From Treponema sp. UBA792 (GTDB taxonomy: Bacteria; Spirochaetota; Spirochaetia; Treponematales; Treponemataceae), in the NCBI GenBank assembly GCA_002296965.1, contig DBIW01000001.1, positions 1 through 37,455 on the forward strand: DNA of 37,455 bases, read 5' to 3'. Within the stretch, counting starts at the first letter, position 1. Every line of letters begins with the position of its first letter. The notes below the pieces were generated by a model. It worked only from the letters and a program-made list of their open reading frames with translations, did not search any database and had not been told where the DNA came from. Positions 6,981-17,234 of the stretch are shown here, in pieces. The position numbers and the translations under genes were made by a program.

Positions 6981-8138
6981 TCATCTTCCCCGGATTTTCT
7001 TGAGAACCTTCTTGTGCCAGAAGGCGCGGAAAGCCTCGGCAAGGCAGAACGGGCCGTACATCAACGAGAGCGGAACGTCGAACGTGCCGGGCCTGTGCAG
7101 ACGGACACCCCCGAATCCCGTCTTGAACAGGTAAAGTCCGTGCATCGGATGGGAAGGATCGTCCGTCGGCGGCATTCCGTAAAGGTCGTAGCGCAGACTT
7201 CCGGCTTCCTTGGCGTCGCAGATGGCGGTCCACTGAAGGATATATGCCGGCATCAGGCTGCGCTTCTCGTTCGACGAGCAGCCGTAAAGATACACGCTTT
7301 CCGAGGGGGAGAACAGCGTTATTATGGCGGCAAGCCTGTCCCCCTCGTGCTCCGCCACATAAAGCGAGACGGAGGGAGAATTTCCGCCGGCGGAGGCGCA
7401 TTCAGCAGACAGACGCAGCAAATCCTCATAATAGCTTTTGGCATGGATCGCTATTCCGTCGCGCCCGGCCGTAGTCCGGTAGATTTCATAGAAGGAGTCG
7501 AGATACCCGGAAAAATCAGGGCTGTCCGCGGAAATCCGCCTGACCTGAACGCCCTTCCTTGACGCGAGGCGCACATTGTAGCGCCATTTCGGTTTCATCG
7601 CGGCGAGAATCTGCTCCTGGCTAAGGGCAAGGTCTATATAGGTCGAGTCAGGCGGCTGGATGTCCACGCGGTTTTTCCGTATTCCAAGCCTGTCGGCGAA
7701 TGAAACGAGCTTCATGCCGCTGTTGAACCGGTCCCTAAGCTCCGGAGAGGAGAATTCCACATCCGGATCGAACCTGACGCAGAGCGTGTTCCTGGGAAGG
7801 AATTTTCCGAGCGCAAGCGCGATATCCCTGATGAACGCTGCGAATTCAGCCGTCCCGGAATCCGGATCCGAGGCGCTGCCGCCGGTCATTGAGAATGACG
7901 GGAACATGGGGATATAGGCCACGGTGAATTTAAGCGGCGGTTTTCCGAAAGTCCTCAGCAGGACCGACATTCCGTTCTCACGCTCAGTTCCGTCGGAACA
8001 GGAACGGATTACAGAAAAACGGCGCGCGGTCCAGCCGTGTCCGGCCTTGAATTTTGCCCAGAAGGGAGTCTGCTGGAACGGCCCGGAGCATACATCCCCG
8101 GTATCCGTTGTTGTTTCCCTTAATGTCAAGCCGGACAA
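6981..8138 (-). CDS. FemAB-family aminoacyl-tRNA-dependent peptidyltransferase
   Basis: A 385-residue protein of the FemABX/acetyltransferase-like fold. The N-terminal subdomain has PFQQTPFWAKFKAG, typical for lipid II:glycine transferases, and MKPKWRYNVRLASRKGV is the family's central motif. The C-terminal acyltransferase subdomain includes YLYGCSSNEKRSLMPAY and LYLFKTGFGG. Members attach amino acids from aminoacyl-tRNA to the peptidoglycan stem or side chain at the inner membrane face. The best start is TTG 8138, one base after the metG stop, with GGCGGAG 9 bases upstream inside metG; an earlier TTG at 8177 is less likely. It sits between a tRNA synthetase and a tRNA thiolase. Amino acid donor and position on the cell wall are unknown. 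Confidence 0.75.
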   Translation of the reverse strand: MSGLTLRETTTDTGDVCSGPFQQTPFWAKFKAGHGWTARRFSVIRSCSDGTERENGMSVLLRTFGKPPLKFTVAYIPMFPSFSMTGGSASDPDSGTAEFAAFIRDIALALGKFLPRNTLCVRFDPDVEFSSPELRDRFNSGMKLVSFADRLGIRKNRVDIQPPDSTYIDLALSQEQILAAMKPKWRYNVRLASRKGVQVRRISADSPDFSGYLDSFYEIYRTTAGRDGIAIHAKSYYEDLLRLSAECASAGGNSPSVSLYVAEHEGDRLAAIITLFSPSESVYLYGCSSNEKRSLMPAYILQWTAICDAKEAGSLRYDLYGMPPTDDPSHPMHGLYLFKTGFGGVRLHRPGTFDVPLSLMYGPFCLAEAFRAFWHKKVLKKIRGR

Positions 8139-8139
8139 A

Positions 8140-10461
8140 TCAGTGGACTCCGCCGTCACAGGTGAATTCCGTCGCAAGGAATTTACCGCCGGCCGAAAGC
8201 TGCTTTCCGCCGGCCATGACCTTTTTTCCGCTCACATAGATTTCCGTACGGAAGAAAACATCAGCATCTATCGCGTCCGGTTTTTCCGCGGCGGGATCGT
8301 CTCCGTCAAGAACGACAGGCGTTCCAGGTGCGGCCCACGGCGCGGTCAGAACCTCCACGCGGTCATTTCCGTCCTTGTCCTTGTAGTCTGCGGCAAGAAG
8401 CATTCCGCGGCTCTCGACTCCGCGCATCTTGCGTGGCTTTAGGTTCGCGGCAAGAATGATGTGCTTTCCCAAAAGCTCATCCTCGCGGAGATAGGGAACA
8501 AGTCCGCTCTGGATGATTCTGTCCTCTCCGCTTCCGTCATCAAGATGCTCTATATAAAGCTTGTCGCTCTCCGGATTGCGCTCCACGGAGACAATCTTAG
8601 CGACGCGGAGGCTTATGTTCTCAGTGAAATTTCCGGCCTGCTGGTCAAGAGGAAGCGTCTCAGGCACGTTCTTTCCGGCCGGCTTCTTCTCCTGCTTTCC
8701 GGATTTCTTCGGCTCCTCCGTACAGGAATTCCTTGTTCCGCTGAATTTCATGCGGAAAGCCTCCATCGTCTTCCTGTCCATTGGAGTAAAATAGACTTCC
8801 GCCGCGCCTACGGAGTCAAGCCCCTCAGTCTTTCCGAGATCCGACCAGTCAAGACCGGCAAGAGGCTCCATGCCGATCCGCGACTCGGCGATCGTCTTTC
8901 CGAAATACGACATGACCTTCTGCGTGTACTGCGGCATATACGGATGCATCATTATCATCAGGTCTTTTATGACATAGCAGAGATTCCTTATCAGCTTTGC
9001 AGCCGACTCAGGATCTGTCGTCCTTGTCTTCCATGGTTCGGCCGCCTGGAAAGCCTTGTTGCAGAGGTCAGATATGGCGAACATTCCGTGGAACGCGTCC
9101 TTCAGTTCCGCCCATTCCAGCTGCGAGGTTATCTTCTCCTCGCGGGCGCGCACGTCCTGCCACAGGGCAGAGTCCACAGGAGCATCCGGAATTTTTCCGC
9201 CGTAGTATCTTCCGGCGAAAAGGAGCGTCCTGTTCACGAGATTTCCGAGGTTTCCGATAAGCTCGGAATTCATCTTCTCCTGAAAATCCTTCCAGGTGAA
9301 CTGGAAGTCCTGTTTTTCCGGCCTGTTGTAGAAAATATAGAAACGCCATGCGTCCGCCGGAATTCCGCTTTCCGCGGCATCAGTTCCGAACACGCCGACT
9401 CCGCGCGACTTGCTGAATTTTCCGTCCTCGTAGTTCAGATATTCAGACGAGCTCATGTGGAACAGCTTGGTCCAGTTGTGGCCGGAGCCGAGGAGCGTGC
9501 AGGGAAAAATCACCGTATGGAACGGAATGTTGTCCTTTCCGATGAACTGGAACAGCCTGACGTCATCGTTCTCCGAAGCCCTGTCGCCCTCCTCCGGCAG
9601 CCACCAGGACTTCCAGTCGAAGGACGGAAGCCTCGCGGACTCAAGCTCGTCGGCAAGCTGCTTGGTTATGGACATATAGCCGATCGGCGCGTTGAACCAG
9701 ACATAGAACACCTTGTCCTCGTAGCCTTTTTTCGGAACGGGAATTCCCCACTTGAGGTCGCGGGTGATGGCGCGCTCGTTCAGTCCATCGCGGATCCATG
9801 CCTTCGTTATATTGACGGCGTTGTCCGACCAGCGTCCGTCCACGCTCGCCTTCCGCATCCATTCATCAAGCTTTCCGCTTATGGCAGGAAGATCGATGTA
9901 GAGATGCTTTGTCCCGCGCAGCTCCGGCTCGGTTCCGCATACGGCGCACCTCGGAGACTTGAGCTCGACAGGATCAAGGAGGGAGCCGCAGTCGTCGCAC
10001 TGGTCGCCCCTTGCCCTTTCGCTTCCGCATTTCGGGCACGTTCCGTGGACATAGCGGTCGGCAAGGAACATCCCGCATTTCGGACAGAAAAGCTGACTGT
10101 CGCTGTGCTCCTTTATGAATCCGGCGCGGTCAAGATCCTCAAAAAGGGACTGCGTTATCTCAGTGCACTCATCGTTGGACGTGCGTCCGAATTTGTCAAA
10201 ATCAATGTGAAACCAGTCGTATATCTTCGTATGCTCCGCGTAGTAATGGTCGCACAGCTCGCGCGGAGTCATGTGCTCCTCAAGGGCGCGGGTCTCCGTC
10301 GCCGTTCCGTATTCATCGGTTCCGCATACATACAGCGTGTCGTAACCGCGGCTGCGGCAGAATCTGGCGAACACATCGCCCGAAAGCATCTGTATAAGAT
10401 TTCCAAGATGGGGAATATTGTTCACATAGGGTAAAGCTGAAGTGATAAGTCTTCTGTTCAT
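8140..10461 (-). CDS. metG: Methionyl-tRNA synthetase with C-terminal tRNA-binding domain
   Basis: A 773-residue class I synthetase that charges methionine onto tRNA. The protein opens with RRLITSALPYVNNIPHLGN, where PHLGN is the HIGH motif. Four CxxC pairs (CPKC, CPKC, CDDC, CAVC) between about 125 and 180 form the zinc knuckles of the two-knuckle type. KFSKSRG is the KMSKS loop. After a lysine-rich linker (about 595-615) an EMAPII/Trbp111-type domain follows (LRVAKIVSVE ... GMLLAA). This is the usual long bacterial form. No Shine-Dalgarno precedes ATG 10461; a consensus-like promoter ends 8 bases before it, suggesting a nearly leaderless mRNA. First gene of an operon with the FemAB-like and TtcA-like genes. 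Confidence 0.96.
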   Translation of the reverse strand: MNRRLITSALPYVNNIPHLGNLIQMLSGDVFARFCRSRGYDTLYVCGTDEYGTATETRALEEHMTPRELCDHYYAEHTKIYDWFHIDFDKFGRTSNDECTEITQSLFEDLDRAGFIKEHSDSQLFCPKCGMFLADRYVHGTCPKCGSERARGDQCDDCGSLLDPVELKSPRCAVCGTEPELRGTKHLYIDLPAISGKLDEWMRKASVDGRWSDNAVNITKAWIRDGLNERAITRDLKWGIPVPKKGYEDKVFYVWFNAPIGYMSITKQLADELESARLPSFDWKSWWLPEEGDRASENDDVRLFQFIGKDNIPFHTVIFPCTLLGSGHNWTKLFHMSSSEYLNYEDGKFSKSRGVGVFGTDAAESGIPADAWRFYIFYNRPEKQDFQFTWKDFQEKMNSELIGNLGNLVNRTLLFAGRYYGGKIPDAPVDSALWQDVRAREEKITSQLEWAELKDAFHGMFAISDLCNKAFQAAEPWKTRTTDPESAAKLIRNLCYVIKDLMIMMHPYMPQYTQKVMSYFGKTIAESRIGMEPLAGLDWSDLGKTEGLDSVGAAEVYFTPMDRKTMEAFRMKFSGTRNSCTEEPKKSGKQEKKPAGKNVPETLPLDQQAGNFTENISLRVAKIVSVERNPESDKLYIEHLDDGSGEDRIIQSGLVPYLREDELLGKHIILAANLKPRKMRGVESRGMLLAADYKDKDGNDRVEVLTAPWAAPGTPVVLDGDDPAAEKPDAIDADVFFRTEIYVSGKKVMAGGKQLSAGGKFLATEFTCDGGVH

Positions 10462-10469
10462 AATCGGTA

Positions 10470-10498
10470 AGTATAGATGTTTTCGGGGTAAGTTTCAA
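10470..10498 (-). promoter_or_regulatory. metG promoter
   Basis: Minus strand TTGAAA (10498-10493), 17-base spacer, TATACT (10475-10470). Eight bases separate the -10 box from the ATG at 10461, so transcription should start within about 3 bases of the start codon. Confidence 0.7.
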
Positions 10499-10504
10499 CA
10501 TTTG

Positions 10505-10533
10505 TTGTTATCCGCGCCTGTTTATGGTAGATT
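10505..10533 (+). promoter_or_regulatory. Promoter of the RlmK-like gene, back to back with metG
   Basis: TTGTTA (10505-10510), 17-base spacer, TAGATT (10528-10533), then 7 bases to the ATG at 10541. The two divergent -35 boxes are separated by 6 bases and an inverted repeat CAACA-TT-TGTTG (10496-10507) spans both. Confidence 0.5.
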
Positions 10534-10540
10534 TGAGCGC

Positions 10541-11647
10541 ATGGAAAACAAGGACGAATATCAGGCCGGGCTTTTCGCCAACAGGCTGAGAAAAAGATAC
10601 AGGGATCTGCGGAAATGGGCGAGAAAGAGCAGAATCACCTGCTTCCGCCTCTACGACCGCGACATACCGGAGATTCCGCTGTCGCTTGACATATATGAAT
10701 TCCTGCCGGACACGGTGACCGACACGAACGAATGTGCAAGATGGATGGCGGCGCGGAATGCGATGATAGCGGCCAACGATCCTTCCGTGGAGAATGAGCT
10801 CAAGCCTCTGACCCATGCTGTGCTGTGTCTGTATGAGCGTCCATACGAGAAGGACGCCGGCGAGGAGGCGCGGTGGCTTGACCTGATGGCGGAGACCGCG
10901 GCGGGAATTCTCGGAATAACCGGCGACAGGATAATAAGAAAGGAGCGCAGGCATCAGAAAGGAACGAGCCAGTACGGGAAGAACAGCGGAAATTCCGGTT
11001 GCTGCGGACTTGTCCAGGAGCAGGGACAGATTTTCAGGGTGGATCTGTCGGGGTATCTTGACACCGGGCTTTTCTTTGACCACAGGCCGCTCCGGGCCAG
11101 GCTCAGGGACGAGGCCGCCGGCAAATCCGTGCTGAACCTGTTCTGCTACACAGGAAGCTTCTCCGTATATGCGGCGCAGGGCAACGCGTCCTACGTTGAG
11201 TCGGTGGATCTGTCAAACACATACCTTGCTCGCGCGCAGGAGAACATGAGGCTGAACGGCTTCTCCGACAGGAGGAAATATGTGTTCACCAGGGCGGACA
11301 CGGTGTCGTTCCTTTCGGACAGGATAAAATCGGCGGACAGATTCCATGACATAATCATCCTTGACCCGCCCACATTCAGCAACAGCAAGATGACCAGGAC
11401 AATTCTGGATATTAACCGCGACTGGCCTGCGCTTACAAGAAGCTGCCTGAACATACTCAATCCGGGCGGAAAACTGTATTTCAGCACGAACAGCGCGCGG
11501 CTCCAGTTCGACGGGGAGCTTGTGCCCCGCGTGACCGACCGTGGACTTGCGGTTCAGGCCACGGATATAACGGAGCGGACAATTCCAAGGGACTTCGAGG
11601 GAACAAGATGCCACCGCTGCTGGGAATTCAGAACCGGAGGAAGGTGA
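10541..11647 (+). CDS. RlmK-like 23S rRNA (guanine-N7) methyltransferase
   Basis: A 368-residue SAM-dependent methyltransferase resembling the C-terminal RlmK half of E. coli RlmKL, which makes m7G2069 in 23S rRNA. The SAM site is VLNLFCYTGSFSVYAA near residues 190-205, VESVDLSN follows, and the catalytic loop is LDPPTFSNSK. The N-terminus (FANRLRKRYRDLRKWARKSRITCFRLYDRDIPEIP) matches the RlmK substrate-recognition part. The RlmL (THUMP and m2G) half is absent, so this is a stand-alone RlmK. ATG 10541 is chosen because the conserved region begins a few residues later; it has no Shine-Dalgarno but a promoter -10 box 7 bases upstream. It converges on the response regulator gene. Confidence 0.82.
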   Translation: MENKDEYQAGLFANRLRKRYRDLRKWARKSRITCFRLYDRDIPEIPLSLDIYEFLPDTVTDTNECARWMAARNAMIAANDPSVENELKPLTHAVLCLYERPYEKDAGEEARWLDLMAETAAGILGITGDRIIRKERRHQKGTSQYGKNSGNSGCCGLVQEQGQIFRVDLSGYLDTGLFFDHRPLRARLRDEAAGKSVLNLFCYTGSFSVYAAQGNASYVESVDLSNTYLARAQENMRLNGFSDRRKYVFTRADTVSFLSDRIKSADRFHDIIILDPPTFSNSKMTRTILDINRDWPALTRSCLNILNPGGKLYFSTNSARLQFDGELVPRVTDRGLAVQATDITERTIPRDFEGTRCHRCWEFRTGGR

Positions 11648-11670
11648 TCAGCCCGGAACGGCAGAACGCG

Positions 11671-13035
<1,365 letters not shown>

Positions 13036-13075
13036 ATCCCCTCGCAAAAATCAGGCGCAATATCCGCGTACAGTG

Positions 13076-13106
13076 ATTATATTTTATGTCTTTTTTTATG
13101 GAACAA
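13076..13106 (-). promoter_or_regulatory. Possible promoter for the response regulator
   Basis: A perfect minus-strand TATAAT (13081-13076) lies in the gap between kinase and regulator. The only TTG-type -35 (TTGTTC, 13106-13101) is 19 bases away, which is long. It would let the regulator be made without the kinase. Confidence 0.3.
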
Positions 13107-13118
13107 TTCCGCGCGGAT

Positions 13119-14357
13119 TCAGTTCTCATCCGCAATCATCTTCCGGTTCTTCTGCGGAAGCGGAAACACCAGCGTGAACGTCGTGCCTTCTCCGGGCTTG
13201 GAGTCAACGAGTATCTCGCCGGAGAATTCCTTGACAATCTTGTAGACCGTGGTCATTCCCAACCCGGTTCCGCTCGCCTTTGTGGTGAAGTAAGGCTCGA
13301 ATATCTTTGCGACAGTCGCGCTGTCCATTCCGCACCCGTTGTCGCTCACCTTTATGAAGAATTTTCCGTCGGCGGCCGATGACACGATACGGAAATGTCC
13401 GGCACATTCCGCGGCTCCGTTCTCCCTGTCTTCCGCGCATTCCGGAAAACGGCTTCTTATCGCGGCTAGCGAATTCTGCGCCAGATTCATCATGACCTCA
13501 CGGAAAAGCTTCTCGTCAACCATTATGCGCGCACCGCTGCCGGACGGGACGAAATTCACATCGGCTCCGCATCTGCTGAATTCAGGCCGGAAAAATTCCA
13601 CCAGCGAATTCAGCAGCGAGTCAGGGTCCTTAAGCTCAAGCACGGCGTTCACGGGCCGTACGGCGAACAGAAAATCCATCACAAGCTTGTTCAGATGGTC
13701 AATCTCGTCATTGACAATGTCTATATGATCCTCGACGAATTTTTTCGGAGGAAGGATGCCTCCGTCGCCGCGCGCCTTCACAAGAGCACGCTGCACAAGC
13801 TGTATATGGAGGCTTATCGCGCCGAGAGGATTCTTTATCTCGTGCGCCATTCCGGCCGCGAGGTTCGTCAGATTGGCCATGTTCTCCATGCGGTGCATCA
13901 GCACCTCGCGGTTCTTACGGTCAGTTATGTCCCTGACAAGAATTATCCGTCCAGAGAGCGTCCCGTCATGAAGAAACGGATTCACCGACACGGAGATGAA
14001 CCTGACGGAACCGCCAGAAGTCATCGTGGTGAAATCCTCGGAACTGTCGGTTATGTCCTTTTCGGCGCAGTTTTTGAGAAAGGCGGAGATGTCGTCGTCG
14101 TCAATTATGCTCCAGAGAGGCACGGATGACGCCTTGGGATCTTCCGGATGGACGGAAAACGGAAGCCGTCCCTCCGCCGCACGGTTCGTCTGCCTTATGC
14201 AGAAATTTCCGTCCACAATTATAAGGCCTGTGGAAAGCGACTCAAGTATCGAATAAAGGTTCTCGTTCTCCCCGACCACATTGTCAAGAAGCTGGAGAAT
14301 CTTCTCCTTGGGAAGTTTTGACGATTTCTGGAGAACCCTTTTCACATATCTTCGCAT
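13119..14357 (-). CDS. NtrB-type cytoplasmic PAS histidine kinase
   Basis: A 412-residue sensor kinase without membrane segments. A PAS domain (about 33-145; GLIIVDGNFCIRQTNRAAEG ... ILVRDITDRK) is followed by the dimerisation/phospho-acceptor H-box with His172 (MAHEIKNPLGA). The HATPase_c domain has the N-box NLAQNS, the G1-box VSDNGCGMD, the F-box and the G2-box GTGLGM. It should phosphorylate the NtrC-type regulator encoded next. The start ATG 14357 overlaps the end of holB by 16 bases, so expression is tied to murG-cvpA-holB. With no periplasmic sensor the signal is likely cytoplasmic; what it is cannot be read here. Confidence 0.92.
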   Translation of the reverse strand: MRRYVKRVLQKSSKLPKEKILQLLDNVVGENENLYSILESLSTGLIIVDGNFCIRQTNRAAEGRLPFSVHPEDPKASSVPLWSIIDDDDISAFLKNCAEKDITDSSEDFTTMTSGGSVRFISVSVNPFLHDGTLSGRIILVRDITDRKNREVLMHRMENMANLTNLAAGMAHEIKNPLGAISLHIQLVQRALVKARGDGGILPPKKFVEDHIDIVNDEIDHLNKLVMDFLFAVRPVNAVLELKDPDSLLNSLVEFFRPEFSRCGADVNFVPSGSGARIMVDEKLFREVMMNLAQNSLAAIRSRFPECAEDRENGAAECAGHFRIVSSAADGKFFIKVSDNGCGMDSATVAKIFEPYFTTKASGTGLGMTTVYKIVKEFSGEILVDSKPGEGTTFTLVFPLPQKNRKMIADEN

Positions 14358-15568
14358 CTGAATATATTCCCGTTCAAGGCGTTTGTTCTTGATATGCTCC
14401 GCACGAGAGTCTCAAGCGCGGCCGCCGGAGACTGGTTGTACACGGACACATTGTCCCAGCAGGCACGGACAGCCGCCATCACGTCGGCGGCGGCCTCACA
14501 TCCGGCAGGAGACCTGAAATAAGGCCGGAGCGACGACACCAGCGCGTCAAGGAAAATTCTAAGCTCGACACGCGGCTCGAACTTTCCGCATTCCGACGAG
14601 ACCGCCGCGGCATCAGGAAGTTTTCCGGCCGCTATTCCGGCGAAGAATTCCGCGGACGCGGCGCGCAGCTTCAGGGGCGGAACAGGCAGGAACGTCAGCA
14701 GATAGTCCGAGATTCCTCCGCTGAATTCCTCATTATGGAACACGCGGCTTATCACCTGCCGCTGTCCGTCCGCATCCCTGCCGCTGAAGTTATATGTTCT
14801 GACCCTTGAGAGTATCGTAGGCATCACGGAATTCCTTCTTGACGTCAGCAGGATGAACACGCATCCGGCCGGCGGCTCCTCCAGAATTTTCAGAAGCGCG
14901 TTTCTCACTCCGGTCTGCATCCTGTCGGCGTTCTCTATTATGACAGTCTTTCTGCCATGCTCCGGTTTTATCTGCGCCCATGACTCCATGTTCCTTATCT
15001 GCATGACAGGAACCGAATCATAAAGGAAATCCTCCTCCAGCTTACGGGCCTTCTCCTTTATCTCCAGGCACATTTTCTCAAGCCCGGTGAATTCCGGAAG
15101 CTGACGCGGAAAATCAAGGGTCTCCAGAAGCTCATCAAGAGCCGACACAGCCGCTCCGATTTTTGACAGCCTGTCATCCCCCTGCCACAGAATTCCGCTG
15201 AAACGTAGAGTCAGCTTCCTGACGCTGCGCAGAAAAAGATAGCGCGCGGCGGCCACATATCTCTCATCATTTCTCACGGCGCGCAGAAACGTGTCGGCGG
15301 CGGCGGCAATCTCAAGAAAACAGTCACGCGGTCCGCAAAGAAGCATTCCTGTCGACGTGAGGGATCTGTTCCGTCTGCATGACGGACATGAGCACTGCCA
15401 TTCACCGCCGCCCGATGCGCAGTCGAGGATTCTGGCCGTCTCAAGCGCGGCGGTCAGTTTTCCGGATGCGTCCGGGCCGGAAAAAAGAACGGCTCCAGGA
15501 AAAATTCCGCGCCGTATGTCGGACGCCAGCTGCCTTCCGGCGGGCTGCAATACCAGATTCTCGTACAT
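14342..15568 (-). CDS. holB: DNA polymerase III delta-prime subunit
   Basis: A 408-residue clamp-loader subunit of replication. The P-loop is GPDASGK (31-37). A zinc module CSCPSCRRN follows near residues 60-70. KTVIIENADRMQ is Walker B-like, and NALLKILEEPPAGCVFILLTSRRNSVMPTILSRVR is the conserved delta-prime/DnaX sensor region. An insertion between the zinc module and Walker B (about 80-190) makes it longer than E. coli HolB (334). The ATG at 15568 overlaps the cvpA stop as TGATG. The C-terminus overlaps the kinase start by 16 bases. Confidence 0.85.
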   Translation of the reverse strand: MYENLVLQPAGRQLASDIRRGIFPGAVLFSGPDASGKLTAALETARILDCASGGGEWQCSCPSCRRNRSLTSTGMLLCGPRDCFLEIAAAADTFLRAVRNDERYVAAARYLFLRSVRKLTLRFSGILWQGDDRLSKIGAAVSALDELLETLDFPRQLPEFTGLEKMCLEIKEKARKLEEDFLYDSVPVMQIRNMESWAQIKPEHGRKTVIIENADRMQTGVRNALLKILEEPPAGCVFILLTSRRNSVMPTILSRVRTYNFSGRDADGQRQVISRVFHNEEFSGGISDYLLTFLPVPPLKLRAASAEFFAGIAAGKLPDAAAVSSECGKFEPRVELRIFLDALVSSLRPYFRSPAGCEAAADVMAAVRACWDNVSVYNQSPAAALETLVRSISRTNALNGNIFRCEDM

Positions 15569-16050
15569 CAGGCGAATGACTCCTTTATGTAGCGTTCAGG
15601 CGCGCTGAGAATTCCCGACAGAAGCCCGTAGAAAAAGCTGCCGTCAAAAATCTCAGCCACCGGAAGCCACGGCTGGACCATCATTATGAGGATAAGGAGC
15701 ATCGTCACGGCAAGCCCCTCAACCAGTCCGAAGAAAAATCCGAGCGCCCGGTCCAGCCCGCGAAGAATCTCGCCCTCGAAGAATTTCGACACGGCGGTCT
15801 GGATTATCTTCACCACAAGAAAAATGACGACAAACACCAGCAGAAAAGAGATGACCTTTGAAAGCATCTCATATTTTACGGATTCCCTGAGATACACATC
15901 CAGCTTTGAGTAGAAGAGGACGCCTCCTATAATTCCGCAGACCCAGGCCGCCTTTCCGAAAAGCTCACGGACAAAACCGCGCGCCGTCGCGGTAAGCGCG
16001 AAAACAAGAATCACTATGACAAAAAAGATGTCGGCAAGGCTGAATGTCAT
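15568..16050 (-). CDS. cvpA: CvpA family inner-membrane protein
   Basis: A 160-residue protein with four predicted membrane helices and the CvpA/colicin V production family pattern: short N-terminal helix (ADIFFVIVILVFALTATARG), the FVRELFGKAAWVCGIIGG loop-helix, and LDRALGFFFGLVEGL before the last helix. In other bacteria CvpA-type proteins affect envelope homeostasis. The start overlaps the murG end by ATGA (4 bases), so the two are translationally coupled, which suits an envelope role. Confidence 0.85.
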   Translation of the reverse strand: MTFSLADIFFVIVILVFALTATARGFVRELFGKAAWVCGIIGGVLFYSKLDVYLRESVKYEMLSKVISFLLVFVVIFLVVKIIQTAVSKFFEGEILRGLDRALGFFFGLVEGLAVTMLLILIMMVQPWLPVAEIFDGSFFYGLLSGILSAPERYIKESFA

Positions 16051-17216
16051 TTTTCCTCCGGAAGATTTCTATATATGTATTCGGCGATTGCCAGAGCCGG
16101 CTTCCTGTCTCCGGTCAGAAGCCCCAGGTTCTCCGCCATCCTGTCCCGTACGGACGGATCGCAAAGACGTCCGAGCGCGGCCTTGAGTCCTTCGGGAGAG
16201 ACATCATCTCCGGCAAGCACCTCTGCCGCGCCGTGACGCTTAAAATATCCGGCGTTCTCGACCTGATCTCCGCGGGTTCCTCCGCCGCTCAGAGGAACAA
16301 GCACCATGGGTTTTCGGAGGACAGCCGATTCCCACACGGAATTCGCGCCGGCCCTTGAGAGGACCACATCGCAGCAGGCGAGCACATCGGCCATCCGGGA
16401 ATATATGAAAGGGTAAGATCTGTAGCTGTCTCCGAATTTTCCGGCGGATGCGGCCGCGGCTTCCGGATCGGTGTTCACGATTCCAGTCTGATGGACCACG
16501 ATGAAATTCCGGCACAGCCAGGCGAGGCTCCCGGTCACAAGCGAATTTATCTGCCTCGATCCGGAGCTTCCGCCGAGGACAAGAAGCACGGGTCTGTCCC
16601 GTTTCTCAGCAGGAAGACCGAGGAATTCAAAGCCGCGCTCCGCGGACGCGCTGTAGAACACGGGTCTGACCGGATTTCCGCTCAGGACCACATTTTTTCC
16701 GGGAGCGGACACGGAATCCTTCGTCTCCTGATACGAGACAAAAAGCGTTCCGGCCGACTTGAGGTTTATCCGGTTGGCCAGTCCCAATGTAAAATCACAT
16801 TCATGGGTGTAGACAGGAATTCCGAGAATCCGGGCGGCGAGACATGGCGGAACGCTGACAAATCCGCCTTTCGAGAAAAGCGCGGCGGGACGCTCCTTTG
16901 ACAGCACGTAAAGCGACCTGAAAAATCCCCCGGCGATCCTGAAAATATCCGTGAAATTCTTAAATGAAAAATAACGTCTGAGTTTTCCCGAAGGAATTCC
17001 GTAGAACACATCAGCGGACGGGATCCCTTCCGCGCCTGCCGTGCTCCCGACAATCTTTCCGTCCATTCCGTGCGACGCGCCGATCCATATTATTCTGACA
17101 GGACGGCCGTTCCTGCTGAAAATCCCGCGCAGCTCGTCCGCGACAGCCAGCCCCGGATATATATGTCCGGCTGTGCCTCCGCCTGTAAAAGCGACCGTGG
17201 TTGTATCTGATTTCAT
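16047..17216 (-). CDS. murG: MurG, lipid II-forming N-acetylglucosaminyltransferase
   Basis: A 389-residue GT28 enzyme that adds GlcNAc to undecaprenyl-diphospho-MurNAc-pentapeptide (lipid I to lipid II) on the inner membrane. The N-terminal domain has the glycine-rich loop GGGTAGHIYPGLAVA (13-27), then KGGFVSVPPCLAA. The C-terminal domain has VLGGSSGSRQIN and the donor-site region SRAGANSVWESAVLRKPMVLVPL. Length is close to E. coli MurG (355). An AAAGG site lies 8 bases before ATG 17216. A promoter and a terminator share the 77-base gap upstream. Head of the murG-cvpA-holB-kinase unit. Confidence 0.95.
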   Translation of the reverse strand: MKSDTTTVAFTGGGTAGHIYPGLAVADELRGIFSRNGRPVRIIWIGASHGMDGKIVGSTAGAEGIPSADVFYGIPSGKLRRYFSFKNFTDIFRIAGGFFRSLYVLSKERPAALFSKGGFVSVPPCLAARILGIPVYTHECDFTLGLANRINLKSAGTLFVSYQETKDSVSAPGKNVVLSGNPVRPVFYSASAERGFEFLGLPAEKRDRPVLLVLGGSSGSRQINSLVTGSLAWLCRNFIVVHQTGIVNTDPEAAAASAGKFGDSYRSYPFIYSRMADVLACCDVVLSRAGANSVWESAVLRKPMVLVPLSGGGTRGDQVENAGYFKRHGAAEVLAGDDVSPEGLKAALGRLCDPSVRDRMAENLGLLTGDRKPALAIAEYIYRNLPEEK

Positions 17217-17234
17217 CTGTTGACCTTTTCCGCG

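Noticed and set aside
8461..10434. A 657-codon open frame on the plus strand opposite metG
   Set aside because: It is exactly antisense to a clear metG, has no domain-like pattern, and long antisense frames are expected from the codon bias seen here.
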